Source: Armatimonadota bacterium (GTDB lineage: Bacteria > Armatimonadota > Fervidibacteria > Fervidibacterales > Thermosaccharophagaceae). From it: a stretch of DNA of 64,000 nt. This document shows positions 1 through 13,200 of the stretch, piece after piece; position 1 is the stretch's first letter; each line of letters starts with the position of its first letter. The stretch is taken from positions 87,473-151,472 of the forward strand of contig JANXAS010000001.1 of NCBI GenBank assembly GCA_025062195.1, given 5' to 3'. The notes beneath the pieces were generated by a model. It saw only the letters and a program-made list of their open reading frames with translations. It ran no database searches and was not told the origin of the DNA. Position numbers and translations under genes: made by a program.

Positions 1-3000
1 ATAACCGCCAGGGACATCAGGTGGACTCGGATATTGAACCTTGCCACTTAACTTAATATTTGAGCCAACAATGTCAGGGAAACCTTGACGCACAAATTTG
101 ACACTAATCCCCGGCCAGAAGTTCTTACCCTCAATTGTTATAGTGGCATTACTCTTATTGGAAACTGACGATGGTGAAACCCCACTAATAATTGGCTTTG
201 CAAGCACATTTATTGCCCTTTGCAGTATCCCATATTGACCATCATCGTTAACCACTTCAACATCCCAAGCACCCGGTGTCTTGCCCCAGAAATTGGCTTG
301 AACCCTGACAAGTGCCCTATTTGTTAAAAGCTCGCTTTTGTTCAAAATCCTCCAACTCTCCCATGGTATGGTCACAACATCATCTTGGGATGCTGGGTCT
401 TCGCCGGGATTGTATGTCCCATTGCGCTTGAATTTCACGGTCAACCCGGGCATGAAATTGTCGCCATAAATGTAGATAACGCCAGTCTCACCATCTTGGC
501 TTGGTGGACCATTCCAAACAGATTGTGCTGGGTTGTTATCTTTCGTGTTTACATAGTAGACTACCCTTGTGACAACGGGTGGAGGCGAAATTACCCTGAC
601 TGCATTCGGCAAAATTTCCCATTTGTTGTCAGTATTCCTGATGATTATGCTCCAATATCCGGGCTCAGCCCTCTTACCAGTCCCACAGGGGTTTGAAAGC
701 GGTGGAAAAGTGCAGGTTATTATCCTGCCTTGCCAGACCGGTTTTTCAGTTGTGCGTATATTTGTTGGATCATCCGGTTGACCAACTTTTGTAAGTTGCA
801 CTTCTACCCCCGGAGCGAACATGTGTGGGTCAAGTGAGAATGATGGCGAGCCAATTCTTCCGTAAATCTTCATTTGCCACTCCTGAACGCCAGTGTTCAC
901 TACCGTTGATGGCTCAACACCAACTGGATTCGGATAGTCAAGAAAGATGGAAAATATAGGATTTGTTGACAGAAGGCGGACACCCGGATCATCCCTTGGG
1001 TCACCACCACTGCCATCAATGAACAAAACTTGCTTTGCCCAAGGATGTGAGGCATAAACATGATGATTGCCGGGAGAAGAATTCAAAGCCGGGTCATCTG
1101 GCGAACCGAACAATATAAAACGGCATTCATTTTCGTTTACTACACCGGGCAAGCCAGAAGCATCCCTAACTGTGGTCTCAAACAACGAAGTGTGTGAATA
1201 GAAAATGTCAGGCACTCCATCATCCTGGGTCTCTGTATATCCTGGGGCAATTTGCCTCCAAATCCTCAAATATAATCCAACACTGGGTTGTGCTGTTCTA
1301 ATGGTATTCCTGGTAACATAGGTGCTGTGAAAGTCATCGCCAACTACTACAACACCCAAGCCACGAGCATGATGCCTATCAACATCCTTATACCAAGCCC
1401 ATCTTGATCTTTGCGCAGGTGGTGTAGTTGCGCCGGGGCGAGATGGCGGAGTATACATGTCAGTCACGCGAGGCGTATAGTAATAAAGCTCAAACAAAGC
1501 ATCTGCCACTTCCGACCTTCCACCAGCGCCTGGCTTTTCAACCGTAAGGTAATAACTGCCAGCATAAGCATTATCATCGTCAAGCGAGAATGCTGCATCA
1601 ATAATCCTATTATCCGGGCTAATTCTCACATCTTGTGCGGAAATTATGACTCTGGAGCCACCCCTTGGATTATCAGGCGAACCTCGCGCCGATTGCAAGC
1701 GGACACTTGTCACACCGCTAAAGTTGGCATTACCGAGTATCCGTATGACGATTTTATTCTGATCATCGGAGCTTCCAGGCTCGCCACCCGTGAATGCCTG
1801 CCTGTCCCGATCAGCATGAGGTGAGTTATTTGGTATTCCTCCGGGAAAATTGGTATCGTTCCAACAATCAACTATAGTCATCGGTGATGTGACCGTAAAT
1901 GCCGATCCGAGCCGTCCGACTATATTAGTCCCCCAAAAATCAGTTGCAACAATGACATCATATAATCCGGGACGGGCATTCGCCAAGAAAAGGTTAAACT
2001 GAGCACGAATCCGAGATGTTGGGAGAACTGTGGCTGGAGTGAGTGAGCGAATTTGGTATCTTGTGTCTCTTGCATCTCGCAAAAATACCCAATATGTTGT
2101 GCCACTATCAAAATTTGCCCCATCTACTGTGAGATAGAATGGATTGTCAGTTTCAAGATTACTTCTTGACGATGGGCTAACCGATGTCAAATGGACTCCA
2201 CCAGCATCGCTAATCGTGAATGTTGTTGAGGCGAATCGTCCTGTCGGAATCGGGTAATCCGTGTTATATACCCGCAATGTCCAACTGCCAGGACGCAGCC
2301 CACGAAGGTCAAAGGTTATATCAACACTTTTTGTTATTCTGTCTCTATCATCCCTTGGATAACTTACACTGGACGGGTAAACAATTTGCCCAAAGCCTCT
2401 CAACTCGGCATAGACGCCTTCAAACATATTAGAGCCATCAACACGGATTGCGACAGGGGCATTATTACTCCCACTTGATGGGCTTATGCTGCTTATTGAT
2501 ATTGGGTCTGAAGTGACCGTAAATGCGTTATAAAGCGTTACAGTTACACCTGCAACAGTAACTTCAACATCCCAATAACCAGGCGGTGCCGGATCATCTG
2601 GGTCACGACTCCAAGGGTCTACAAGATTAAAAGTAGCTCTCATCCGTTGCGTTGGGTTATCTGGGTCAAGTGATACACTCGTTGCACTTATAGTTTGAGC
2701 AAATGGGGGTAAAGATGGCGATATTGGTGGGGATTTTCGCAGACGGACACTTGGAGGAGGTTCCGATAAAAACCCAGTCCCACTAATCGTTATAGTTACT
2801 GTGCTTCTATTTGAGCCACTAACTGGCTCAATTCCTGTCACTGACACTCCAGTTGTAGGCACTAACTCAACAACACGCAATCCACCAGTGTTTTGACCTG
2901 GCTGTGCCGGTGGCTCAGGCCAGACTACATATTGCCCATCATTGTTTCGCACAACGACATAATACCAACCCGCAGCAACACCAATCAATGGCAACTCAAC

Positions 3001-3981
3001 AAGCAAACTAATACCTGCCGGATCTTCATCAACTTCCCCATCACCATCATCGTCAACCCCGTTAATTGGGTCTTCATCAATACCCTCATCACCATCGTTG
3101 TCAACATCAACTTTCGTGGTAATGTTAGTCACAGGATTAGTCCAATCCTCATCCCAATCTTCATCAATTTGCCCATCGCCATCATCATCAATTCCTTCCC
3201 AATCTTCGTCAATTTCATTGTCATAATCATCATCCCGCCCGTTTACCCGATCTTCGTTAAAAAGACCGTCACCGTCCTCGTCTTCCGGCGGGTCTTCATC
3301 AACTCCATCTCTATCGTCGTTATAGCTTCTGACACTAATTGCGCGCGCAACCATAGTGCCAGGTTGCCCATCCAAGTTGATATAAACTTCGGCGTTGGGG
3401 AAGAGATTTTCACCCCTTATAATGAACTTTACAACTCCTTCCGCATTGCTTCCCCAATTTATGCTCATATCCTGCGGCGGATTGTATGGTTTTCCATCTT
3501 CACGCTCAATTGATGTTATTTTCGGCGCACCCGACTTTATGATGAATGCATTGGTCAAATATGCCCTCCCCGATAGTGTTACGAGTTCCAAATCATAAAT
3601 GCCAGGCGCACCCCCAAGTAAATTAAATTCTGCCTCAACTTTGTCACCTGACTCTGAAAGGACTGTGCCATCAATGTTGGTTCCGCCAATCGCTTTGCTA
3701 ACGAGAGTAATACTTTGCGTATTTTCAAGGTTCATACCATTTATGATGACTTTTAGCGCACTTTCTGTGTTGCTCCCCCAATTTATCCTCATGTCATGTG
3801 GTGGATTAATTGGTCGTTTATCCTCACGGACAATTGAAGTCAGCCTTGGCAAACCTTGAGCCATTGCCATGAACAGTTTGAAGCTAACGCCACCTGCAAT
3901 GAGAATGAGAGATGCAACGAAAGCTATAAAGACTCTCGCAACCTTTTTGTTACGCTTAAATGATTGCGCAAGCGCTATCAT
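1..3981 (-). CDS. Secreted multi-TIG/IPT-domain surface protein with Asp-rich calcium-site-like insert (partial, runs off the left edge)
   Basis: I translated the minus strand from ATG at 3981 and it stays open for 1327 codons to base 1, so the C-terminus lies outside the window. A G-rich ribosome site (GGGGGGTG) lies about 8 bases upstream. Residues 11-42 form a positively charged, then hydrophobic signal peptide ending in AMAQG. Two related modules follow, starting near residues 50 and 159; each has a RED-(K/G)-(R/K)-P, NPP and INWGSN signature, then a TIG-like beta sandwich. Residues about 222-320 are an Asp/Glu-rich block with repeated DDGDG and DED motifs resembling thrombospondin type 3 or EF-hand loops. 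The rest looks like more IPT/TIG domains, recognised by recurring GxNF, VSPSS and PGxYDVxV patterns. It is downstream of the giant adhesin and probably a companion cell-surface protein. Exact function is unknown. Confidence 0.85.
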   Translation of the reverse strand, partial: MIALAQSFKRNKKVARVFIAFVASLILIAGGVSFKLFMAMAQGLPRLTSIVREDKRPINPPHDMRINWGSNTESALKVIINGMNLENTQSITLVSKAIGGTNIDGTVLSESGDKVEAEFNLLGGAPGIYDLELVTLSGRAYLTNAFIIKSGAPKITSIEREDGKPYNPPQDMSINWGSNAEGVVKFIIRGENLFPNAEVYINLDGQPGTMVARAISVRSYNDDRDGVDEDPPEDEDGDGLFNEDRVNGRDDDYDNEIDEDWEGIDDDGDGQIDEDWDEDWTNPVTNITTKVDVDNDGDEGIDEDPINGVDDDGDGEVDEDPAGISLLVELPLIGVAAGWYYVVVRNNDGQYVVWPEPPAQPGQNTGGLRVVELVPTTGVSVTGIEPVSGSNRSTVTITISGTGFLSEPPPSVRLRKSPPISPSLPPFAQTISATSVSLDPDNPTQRMRATFNLVDPWSRDPDDPAPPGYWDVEVTVAGVTVTLYNAFTVTSDPISISSISPSSGSNNAPVAIRVDGSNMFEGVYAELRGFGQIVYPSSVSYPRDDRDRITKSVDITFDLRGLRPGSWTLRVYNTDYPIPTGRFASTTFTISDAGGVHLTSVSPSSRSNLETDNPFYLTVDGANFDSGTTYWVFLRDARDTRYQIRSLTPATVLPTSRIRAQFNLFLANARPGLYDVIVATDFWGTNIVGRLGSAFTVTSPMTIVDCWNDTNFPGGIPNNSPHADRDRQAFTGGEPGSSDDQNKIVIRILGNANFSGVTSVRLQSARGSPDNPRGGSRVIISAQDVRISPDNRIIDAAFSLDDDNAYAGSYYLTVEKPGAGGRSEVADALFELYYYTPRVTDMYTPPSRPGATTPPAQRSRWAWYKDVDRHHARGLGVVVVGDDFHSTYVTRNTIRTAQPSVGLYLRIWRQIAPGYTETQDDGVPDIFYSHTSLFETTVRDASGLPGVVNENECRFILFGSPDDPALNSSPGNHHVYASHPWAKQVLFIDGSGGDPRDDPGVRLLSTNPIFSIFLDYPNPVGVEPSTVVNTGVQEWQMKIYGRIGSPSFSLDPHMFAPGVEVQLTKVGQPDDPTNIRTTEKPVWQGRIITCTFPPLSNPCGTGKRAEPGYWSIIIRNTDNKWEILPNAVRVISPPPVVTRVVYYVNTKDNNPAQSVWNGPPSQDGETGVIYIYGDNFMPGLTVKFKRNGTYNPGEDPASQDDVVTIPWESWRILNKSELLTNRALVRVQANFWGKTPGAWDVEVVNDDGQYGILQRAINVLAKPIISGVSPSSVSNKSNATITIEGKNFWPGISVKFVRQGFPDIVGSNIKLSGKVQYPSPPDVPGGY

Positions 3982-4231
3982 TAAAAACACCCCCCCAACT
4001 TTTTGTGGTGCATCTCTCTGATGCCCCAATGTCTATTTTAACAACGCACCAAACTTTTCGCCCCTTGAAAAGTGCATCTCTTAATGCGCCATAACCTTTT
4101 CCACTACAGAATTCTCACCATTCGTGGTGAGCCACCAAACAAAGAAGTGGAGTAGCAATTACCCATCTTTTCGGGCGGATTTCATCCGCTCCCACTTCAA
4201 CAACTGCGTAACTCCTAATCTAATTCCTAAT
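3982..4231. other. Intergenic gap between giant adhesin and TIG protein with nested inverted repeats
   Basis: No gene is visible. The gap holds a degenerate copy of the dispersed palindromic repeat (4121-4153). It also holds a perfect hairpin, GCGGAT at 4175-4180 and ATCCGC at 4184-4189, nested inside GAAGTGG at 4144-4150 and CCACTTC at 4192-4198. There is no T run beside the stem on the minus strand, so I do not call it an intrinsic terminator. Confidence 0.5.
4121..4153. repeat. Degenerate copy of the dispersed palindromic repeat (module A)
   Basis: The bases TTCGTGGTGAGCCACC followed by AA-rich sequence and GAAGTGGAGT align with the module seen at 63781-63815 (TTCGTAGTTAGCCACG, GAAGTGGCGT). 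There is a short internal deletion and several substitutions. The GCCAC/GTGG arms are kept. It sits just downstream of the giant adhesin gene. Confidence 0.5.
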
Positions 4232-7200
4232 TTAATTATGCCCGAATATTCCAGGTGCACGGAAGGTTATCGAACCATATGGCGTGCTAACAGTCGCATC
4301 TATTGTGCACCGCCATACTCTTCCATCAGTCCCACCACTTAGCGTTGCAGCAGTGCCCCAACCTTCACCGTAATGCAACCACGGGTGCGTCCATCCATTG
4401 CTCGTTGTTTGGGAAGGATTTGACAGGCTGCCACCATCACTGCCAGATGTGGTGGAAATACTGAATGTAACTGATGTCCCATCTGGAACATTCGTGCCAT
4501 TTTGATCCCTTACGCGGATACGAATGTGTATCCTACCGCCGGTTGGTATGTGATATATTGCCACAGGCTCATTATAAAGCCCTGTTGTGGTGTTTAACCA
4601 CTCCCAATCAACTTGCGTTGGCACACCAGTGAAGCCAACATATGTGGATGCCATAACAATGCCTGTCTCACCGGTGGGCACAATCGCAGTCACGGTTGCA
4701 CTCAACCCCGCAAGAGAACGCTGTGAAACCAATGTGGCAATTGACGCCCCTTCCAATGTTTGTGCTCCGCCTCGGAAGCCAGACACCGTCCTTGGTCCCG
4801 TCTTATCGGTTGCCGGTGTGATTGAACCAGCAGTTGTAGTCCAGATTATCTCCACACCGTTAACTGGATTGCCAAACCTGTCAATGCATTGCGCCACAAT
4901 TCGTTGTCTGTCAACACCGTCAGCCCAAATGCTCGGTTCGTAAATCAGAGCTGGATCGTAGCCCATGAGTATCTTAACCACACCACCTGGCAGGTAGACT
5001 TGTAAGCCGGTGTTGATGTGCGGGTAGTCGTGCACACGGATGTTGATCGTAGCGATTCCGGGTGTTGTGCCGGCTGTGTAAATAGCCGAAGCAACTCCAT
5101 TCCTGGTCACACTCGGTGTTGTCACCGTGCCAAGGTCAACTGAGAAGTCAATGACGGTGCCATCCGGAACAGCTAAGCCAAACTGGTCTGCGACTTTTAC
5201 CGTTATATTCGCAGTTGACCTACCATCAGGTGTGAGCCTTGCTCTGTCTATTGATGCCGATATCGTCGTCGGTATGCTCTTGACCATCGTTACAATGCAA
5301 TGTTGCCCACCAAGTTGCGTGCCATCCATATCAGTTCCGATGAAGAACGGCGAGCCAGCAGGCGCATTTGCCTTGACATAGGCATCCGTATCAACAGCCA
5401 CAACTTCGCTTACAAGTATTGCCATGCAAACTCCGCCAACTGTGCCTTGCTCATAGCCTGTTACTGGTCTTATCGTTCCACGATTTGCTATGAATGTCAC
5501 CCTCGTTCCGTCAACGACTGGGTTACCGTTGGCATCCCTCAATGTTACAGTTATGGTTGAATTTGCTATGCCATTCCCTGATATTGTCGGCGGGTTGGCC
5601 GACATCGTTGAGTGCGGATATGGTGCTGGCAAGCCCGGCATGAACTCAACCTGTATTGATTGCGACAGTATTGGGTTATTGTTCGGGTCTCGTATGACAG
5701 CCGTCACAGTTGCCCTGCCAGCAAGTGGACCGCTTACAAGCTGAATCTTTGCCACGCCTCCAATTGTTGCTGACCGATCAGATGGCAATCCGCTATCTGG
5801 GTCTTGAAGGACACCTCTATCGGTCATCCAGTGAACTATCGTTCCATCCGGCACTGGATTGCCAGCGGCGTCAAGGACTTGCGCTGTTATAAGCGATGTC
5901 GTTGGGAGCAACCCAACACCGCTAACATAAATCTTTGAAGGCTGTGCGCTTAGGGTCAATGTCGCTGCAGCCACTGGCTCAAATGTCACTTCAAGCGGAT
6001 CAAGCGTCGCATTGCCCGGTATACTATCACTGTAGACATAGGCTGCACCCACTCTTGCCCTCGCCGAAACATACGCCACAAGTGGCACTGTGCTTGAGCG
6101 GCTAACCAATGTGGCATTAGCCATACCGTTTATAGTATCGGCTCTCGCTGTTATCGTGCCCATAGGATTTCCAGGTGGATCGCCTGTTGCTGGTGGATAG
6201 CCAACTTTCGTATCCCGGCTGAAGAACTCAATTGTCGTTCCATCCCTGACCGGGTTGTTATTTGCGTCCTTGACCGTGGCTGTGATTGATGCTGTGCTTC
6301 TTCCATCAGCCGGTATGACAGTGGGCACTCCACCAAGCATTATTGATGCTGGGTCTCCCGGCAATATCGGTATGTCAAGCGTTCCAACGACGCTACCCAC
6401 TGCCGCCCTCACTCTCGCAATTCCGGATGTTGTGCCGGCGAGCAGTTTGACCTGTGCCGCACCACCAGCAGTTGTTGTTGCGGAAGCCTCAATCGCACCG
6501 AGTGTCGTGCTAAATGTAACTACTATTCCGGCACCAACTGGGTTACCGTTCACATCCCTAACAGTTGCTGTGGCTGTGCCCTCTATCGGCAATGCTGGTA
6601 TTGTCCCAACTGGTTGACCGTTAACCGTTACGCCAGTCACATACAGGTTCGGGACGCTAAAGCTCAATGTGATTGATGCAACCGGAGCTGCTTCAACGGT
6701 CACATTTACGCTCTTGACTATTCCACCAAAGTTTGCTGTCACTGTGGCTTGCCCTTGCGTTGTGCTTGTAAACCGTGTTGTGGCGATGCCCTGTGCATTC
6801 GTCTTGGATTGTGCTGGGACGACAGCTCCGCCAATTGCAGTGAAGTCAACAACGACACCTGGTATCGGATTCTGGAACTTATCAAGGACTGTCACTGTTA
6901 TAACCGACGGAGTTGTGCCGTCAGCTGGTATTGTTGATGGGCTCGGGCTTATCGTGCATTGCGATTCATCCGGCGGACCCGGCAGGAATGTCACCTGCAG
7001 GTTGGCAAACGCTGTGCCCGATGTAGCCGTGATGATAACAGGTCCAGCCACCCTTCCACTCCTTAGCCTGATTATCGCTACACCTTGAATCGTCTTACGC
7101 TGCCAACCAGGCGCAGTTACATCTTCATCTGGGGTTTGAGCTGAATCAATTGAACCAGAAGATGCTGAGAATGTGACCAAAGTCCCATCAGGGACTGGCT

Positions 7201-10200
7201 GCCCTCTCGCAGTAACAGTAGCTGTAACAGTCATTGCGCTTTGACCATCGTCTGCCACAATTGTCGTCGGAGTGGCTGCAAGCACAACTGTATCGGCAAG
7301 GACGCTGCTGAATGTCACCTGAGCCATAGCGGACTTATCGCCAGCCCTTGCTATAACTGTTGCCGTAACGGTCTTATCACTCGCTATGCTGCGCAATGTT
7401 GTCGTTGCAATACCCCTGCCATCCGTAACCGATTTAGGCACAGGTATAGTCCCGATGTCGGATGTGAATGCCACTGGCACTGATGGTATTGCGTTGCCAT
7501 GCATATCGCGCACTATTGCTGATATGGTCGCTAAGCTTGCCCCATCAGCAGGTATTGCAGTTGGGTTAGCAAAGCACACAATTGTGTGAACAGGACCAGG
7601 CATGTATGTGATGCTACCTATTCCAGTTGCCGTCACACCGCCCCTTGTTGCTGCGACTGATATTGTCACCGTCCCAACAGTTGTGCCTGCCGTTAGGCGC
7701 GCCTTTGCGATGCCAGCCATGTTGCCAACGCCAATTGTCACTGTCTCGGTCATCGGCGAGCCATCATTGTCGCTGCCATACTCATCAGTCAACACTCCTT
7801 GGTTGGCTGCAATTGAGAATCTGGCAGTGCCACCTTCAACTGGTATTCCATTTGTGTCAAGCACAAGTGCGGTTATGATGGCACTTGATGGCTCAACTCC
7901 AACGCCGCTAACATAAATTGAGCTTGGCTCTGCACTCACTTGCACACTCGCAGGCACACTCGGCTCATACACAACTTGCATACTCTCGCTTGCCTGTGCC
8001 GGCGGCAAATTGTTCGGGTCGGTTGTGTCATCAGCTATTCGGAATGCATGCACAACAATCGTGACAGTGCCAGCAGTCTTGCTTGAGCGCAATACCGCAG
8101 CTGCAATGCCACCCTGAGTGAATGCCCTAACCTGTGTCCTATTCAGAGCAACATCGTAAGTGCCACCAATAAACATGCCCGGTTGCTCATTGTCCTGTGT
8201 CGCAAAGAACCAAACAGGTGTCGCATCCGCCACATTGTTCCCGTTAACATCAACAATGCGCGCTGTTACCACAACTTGGCTGTAACCATTTGCGATCACT
8301 CGGTTGGGAACTGCAGTGAGCCTCACTCGCCTTGCAGCGCCCGGGCGGAACTTAACCGTAGTTTGAGCACTCACTCCATTAGTCTGCGCAGTAACAATGA
8401 CATTGTTATCCGAAACGGTGCTGCTTGTAAGAGTCGCTCTTGCAATCCCACCATAAGTAGGCTTTGCTGCCTCAATTGTCCCTCTCGTGGTGCTGAAGAA
8501 GACAATTGTGCCATCAGGTGCCGGATTGCCAGCTGCATCCGTTACAACCGCCGTTATCGTTGTCGCCTCAACACCATCGGCGCCGAGAACATCAATCTCC
8601 GGCGGCTCAGCGGTGATTGTGATTCTGGCAATTGCATTCGGTATGAACCTTATCGTGATGGACGCTTGCACTTTCGTCTCCGTTGCCGTTACAGTCACCG
8701 TAGCACTCCCAGGACGATTTGGCGCCTTGAGTGTGGCGACTGCAACACCATTCCTCGTGCTGCCCTCACCCGAGATGGTCACATTCAAATCAGCTGGGGT
8801 TGGATCAACTCGCCACTCAACAACTGTGCCATCGTAAACCGGATTGCCAACAACATCAAATACGGCAGCTGTTATCCTCGCAGTTGAAGCGCCATCGGCT
8901 GTCACTGTCGTCGGGGCTGCCGTTAGGGCAATATATGCCGGAAGACCAACGAACAGGATTTCAACTGCGCTGCTAACATACCCAGTGCTCGTTTGAGCCT
9001 TCGCTGTGACAAGCTCACGCCGTGGAGCGCTATTTGCGGTGTCACCACGCAATGTCGCCACAGCTACGCCATTCCTCGTCGTCACCGGCATCGGTGTTAT
9101 GAACTGGCTTGTGCCACTTATCTCAAACATGACTTGTGTGCCGTCAGCCACTGGATTGCCAACGGCATCGCGCAGCGTTGCCGTTATGAGCGATGTCATT
9201 CCTGTGCCAGCCTTAAGGCTCACTGGCGATGCAGTCACGATGATGGATGCCGGTTCACCGGGAACAAAGGAGATAGTTACAGGCGCACTCGTTATACCAG
9301 CGACTGTTGCTGTAACATTCGCAATCCCTGGCAGCCTCGGGCTGGTAAGCATCACGCTTGCCTGACCGGTGCCGCCGCTTGTCACGGTTGTGAATGTCTG
9401 AAGACCATTCGGGAATGTCCCAAGGTTCGTTGTGAATGTCACTGGAACACCGTCAATGACCGGACGGCTCAGTGCATCCATCACTGTTGCAACAATAGCT
9501 GATGTGCTCACTCCATCCGCAAACACCTTTGTCGGACTGGCAGCGAGTGTCACCCTCGCCGGAACACCAGTTGTGAATACAACTTCAACAGTCGCCATTG
9601 GCTCAAAGCCATAAGATGGTATCCTGTCGCCATCGGCATCATACCATGCCGTCACAACTGCCGGCGCATTTTGCGGTGTTGGTTGCATTGAGCTTGTCAG
9701 TGCCGCAACCACTTGCCCGCCAACAGTCCTTCCGACTGAGGTGACGCTTCCAGCAGTGGTTGTGAAGTTGATTATCGTCCCATCAGCGACTGGCATACCA
9801 GTGATGTCCCTTGCCACCACAGTTATTGCCGAAGTTGACCTGCCATCAGCAATGATGACTGTCGGGGTAGCTGTCGCAATCAACTCGGCTGGTTCCCCAG
9901 CAAAGCGCACCTGAGCGAGCGCCGAAACCAATATGCCGCCATCGGAGAGCACATTGGCACGCACCGTGTAAACTCCGATGTCATTCTTTGAGGCACGCAC
10001 AAGCTTGATTTGAGCCAATCCGCTGACGGTATTAACGATATTGCTATATGTGCCATCAAGCCTGCGCAGGTTGTATGTGTAGTCAGTGCCATCGTAAGCT
10101 GTGACAATAAATTCAACCCTCGTTCTATCCTCAACTGGATTGTTGAGCCTATCAAGGGCTGTCGCCGTTATTAGCACTTCACGCCCATCCTCAGGGAAGA

Positions 10201-13200
10201 CGACTGCCGGAACAACCGACAGCGATACCGATGCAGCCGGACCAGGCTTGAAGCTGACCACAACTTGCCTTGCGAGCAAGCCAACCTGCACAGTAACAGT
10301 GGCAAGCCCAGTCTGACTGCTGACGAGCGACGCGCTCGCCTCACCATTGACAGTGCTCGTTGGGTATGTCGTTCCTGGGGCAGGCGCACCAACAAATGTT
10401 CCAAGGTTGGTCTGGAAGATGACCGGTGTGCCATCAGCCACTGGGTTGCCAAGCTCATCCTTGACTGTCGCCTTAAGCTGGACTATGCTCACTCCATCAG
10501 CAATCTGCGTCTGAGGCTGTGCGGTGAGCATAAGTGACGCAACCGGTCCGGCACTGAAGATGACATCAACTGTCCCGGATGTCTCACCTGCATCCACATC
10601 ATTGTTGTTATTCGCATCATAGAATGCCGTTACCCTAACAGGCTGCGCTTGTGGGACTGGGCTGCTTGTAAGTGTTGCCCTCGCCTCACCGTTAACTGTC
10701 GTAGTTTGGGCATCAATTCTTCCAGCTGTTGTCTTCCACTTGATTGGTGTGCCATCGGCGACTGCGTGGCTGTTGGCATCGGTGACAAGCGCACGAATTT
10801 GCGATGTGCTCACTCCATCAGCCCTTATTGAACTCGGCGTGGCGGTTAGCGTTATTCGTGCCGGTTCCTTCGCCAATACAACTTCAACTGTTGAGCGCAC
10901 AATGCCAGTTGCCGTATTTGCTTCTGCAGTCACTGGGCAAGTGCCTGGCACCGGAACAGCTGCATTGCCAATCAGCGTCACCGATGCTTGTCCGTTAGCT
11001 GTCTTAACGCTCTCGGCTATCGGATTGTTGTCGGCATCGGGCTGCAACCTGCCATGATTGACACTTGGTATGCTGAACCTGACGACCGTGCCATCCGGGA
11101 CTGGCTTTCCAAAGCCATCCATAACAGTGGCGGTGATGCGAGACTGTCCACCATCGGCTTTGATTATCGTTGGCGTCGCCACAAGCTGTATTGTTGCCGT
11201 TGGTGTGATGAATTCAACCTGCACTTGCACGCTGCTTGCGCTCCCGGAGACTGCGGTTATAGTCGCTATGCCAACCCTGTTGCTACGTATCTGCGTTATA
11301 GCCACGCCTCGCGCATCGGTTGGAACCTGCGCATTGGTGAATGCTCCGAGAGTTGTGCTAAATGTCACAGCCACTGCAGGCACTGGATTGCCAGCAGTAT
11401 CTCTCACCTCAGCCCTCACAGTTGCCACCGTTTGATTGTCAGCCGGCACTTTGTCCGGCACCACCGACAGCTCAACAAAAGCTGGCATGCCAGAAGTTAT
11501 GGTCACTGTGACAGTCCCGATTGCATCGCCGGATGTTGCAGTGACATGAGCGACGCCAGCAAGCCCAGCCTGAGAGCGCAATGTCACATTTGCCCTTCCA
11601 TTGAGCGTCTCAACATACTGCACTGTTGAGCCGTTTGTGAACAAACCAAAGTTGGTGACGAATGTCACAACTGTCCCATCCGGCACTGGATTGCCATTTG
11701 CATCATTTACAATCGCTGTTATCGTTGACGCCGTCCTATCATCCGCTGGTATGGCTGGTGGAACAGCCGTAAGAGTTATGCTCGCTGCCCTGACGGCTGT
11801 AAATGTCACCATTGTCGTTGCAGTCATGGCACCACTTTGAGCTGTAGCTGCAACTACAACATCAACACTGCTTGAGATGCTCCTCAAGGTTGCCGATGCA
11901 GCTCCGAGGACATTCGTATTCGCTGTTGCTTGTGTGACAGTGCCCCTTGTTGCTGAGAACGCCACAGGTTGATTTGGCACCGGGTTGCCATACTGGTCTT
12001 GCACTTTGGCTATGAGCGTGCATGTGCTAATGCCATCAGCCGGAATTGAACTTGGCATCGCCGCAAGTGTTATCGCAGCTGGCGGTCCTGGTTGAACTGG
12101 TATGCTCAGCGACGCTACAGCTTGACCGCTTTCAGCCGTGATAAGCGCAACACCGCTTTCAGTCTCAGCGCTCACATCAAGCATAGCTGCAACTTGCCCA
12201 TTTACGGTTGTCGCCTCGTATGTTGGCTGCTTGCTCTCAACGAAGATGCCCTTGCTGGTGCGCAATGTGACTGGTGTGCCGTTGGCTATGCGTCTTCCTT
12301 GAGCGTCGAGCACAATCGCTATCACTTTGCTTTGCGTCACTCTGCCAGGTATGCCGCCAACGCTGAGCATACTTGGCTGAGCGCTCAGCTGTATCGCAGT
12401 TGGCTCAACCTTTGCAAAGCGCACTATCGTGCTATCGCTCTTGCCATTGGAAGTTGCCGTCACTGTGACATTCGTTTCGGTCGTTGTGGAACGCAATGTG
12501 GCTTGTGCCTGCCCGTTGACTGTAGCTGCAGGGCTGCCGACAACCGTCCCAGCAGTTGCACTGAATGTCACCTGAGTGCCGTCCTCAACCGGATTGCCGT
12601 TCTTGTCCAACACAGTCGCCGTCAATCGCGAAGTGCTAACTCCATCGGCAAGTATCACATTCGGGCTGGCAATCAAAGTCACTTGCTCCGGCGCACCAGG
12701 CTTAACCCTTACCGTCAAGCTGGCTATAGCACTGCCAGCTTGTGCGGTTATGACAGCATTGCCGGATTGCAAACCGCTTGTGAATGTCGCTGTTGCAATT
12801 CCTTGTCCGTTCGTCGTGACACTTGATGTTACACTGCCAAGCGTTGTCGTCAGGAAGACTGGCACACCGCCAACCGGCGCATTGTTCGCATCCCGCACCG
12901 TAATTGTGATGGTTGCGCTCTCCGGTGTCTTCCCGACGCCATGAACATAAACCTCATCAACATCGCTCCTTAAGCTCAATGCTGCCGGCACACCCTTTAT
13001 GACTGTAACTGTTATGCGCTTTGAAACCGGACCAGATGCAGCTGTGACATAAGCTACGCCAACCGATGTGCTCGTGAGCGTTGCCACCGCTATCCCCTGC
13101 GCATTAGTAAACGCTGTCTGCGGCACAATCGTCCCGACAGTCGTGGAGAAGTAAACAGGGGCATTAGAAACTGGGTTGTTGTTTGCATCCTTAACTGTGG

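Noticed and set aside
4175..4189. Intrinsic terminator for the giant gene
   Set aside because: The hairpin is perfect, but no T run follows it on the transcribed strand.
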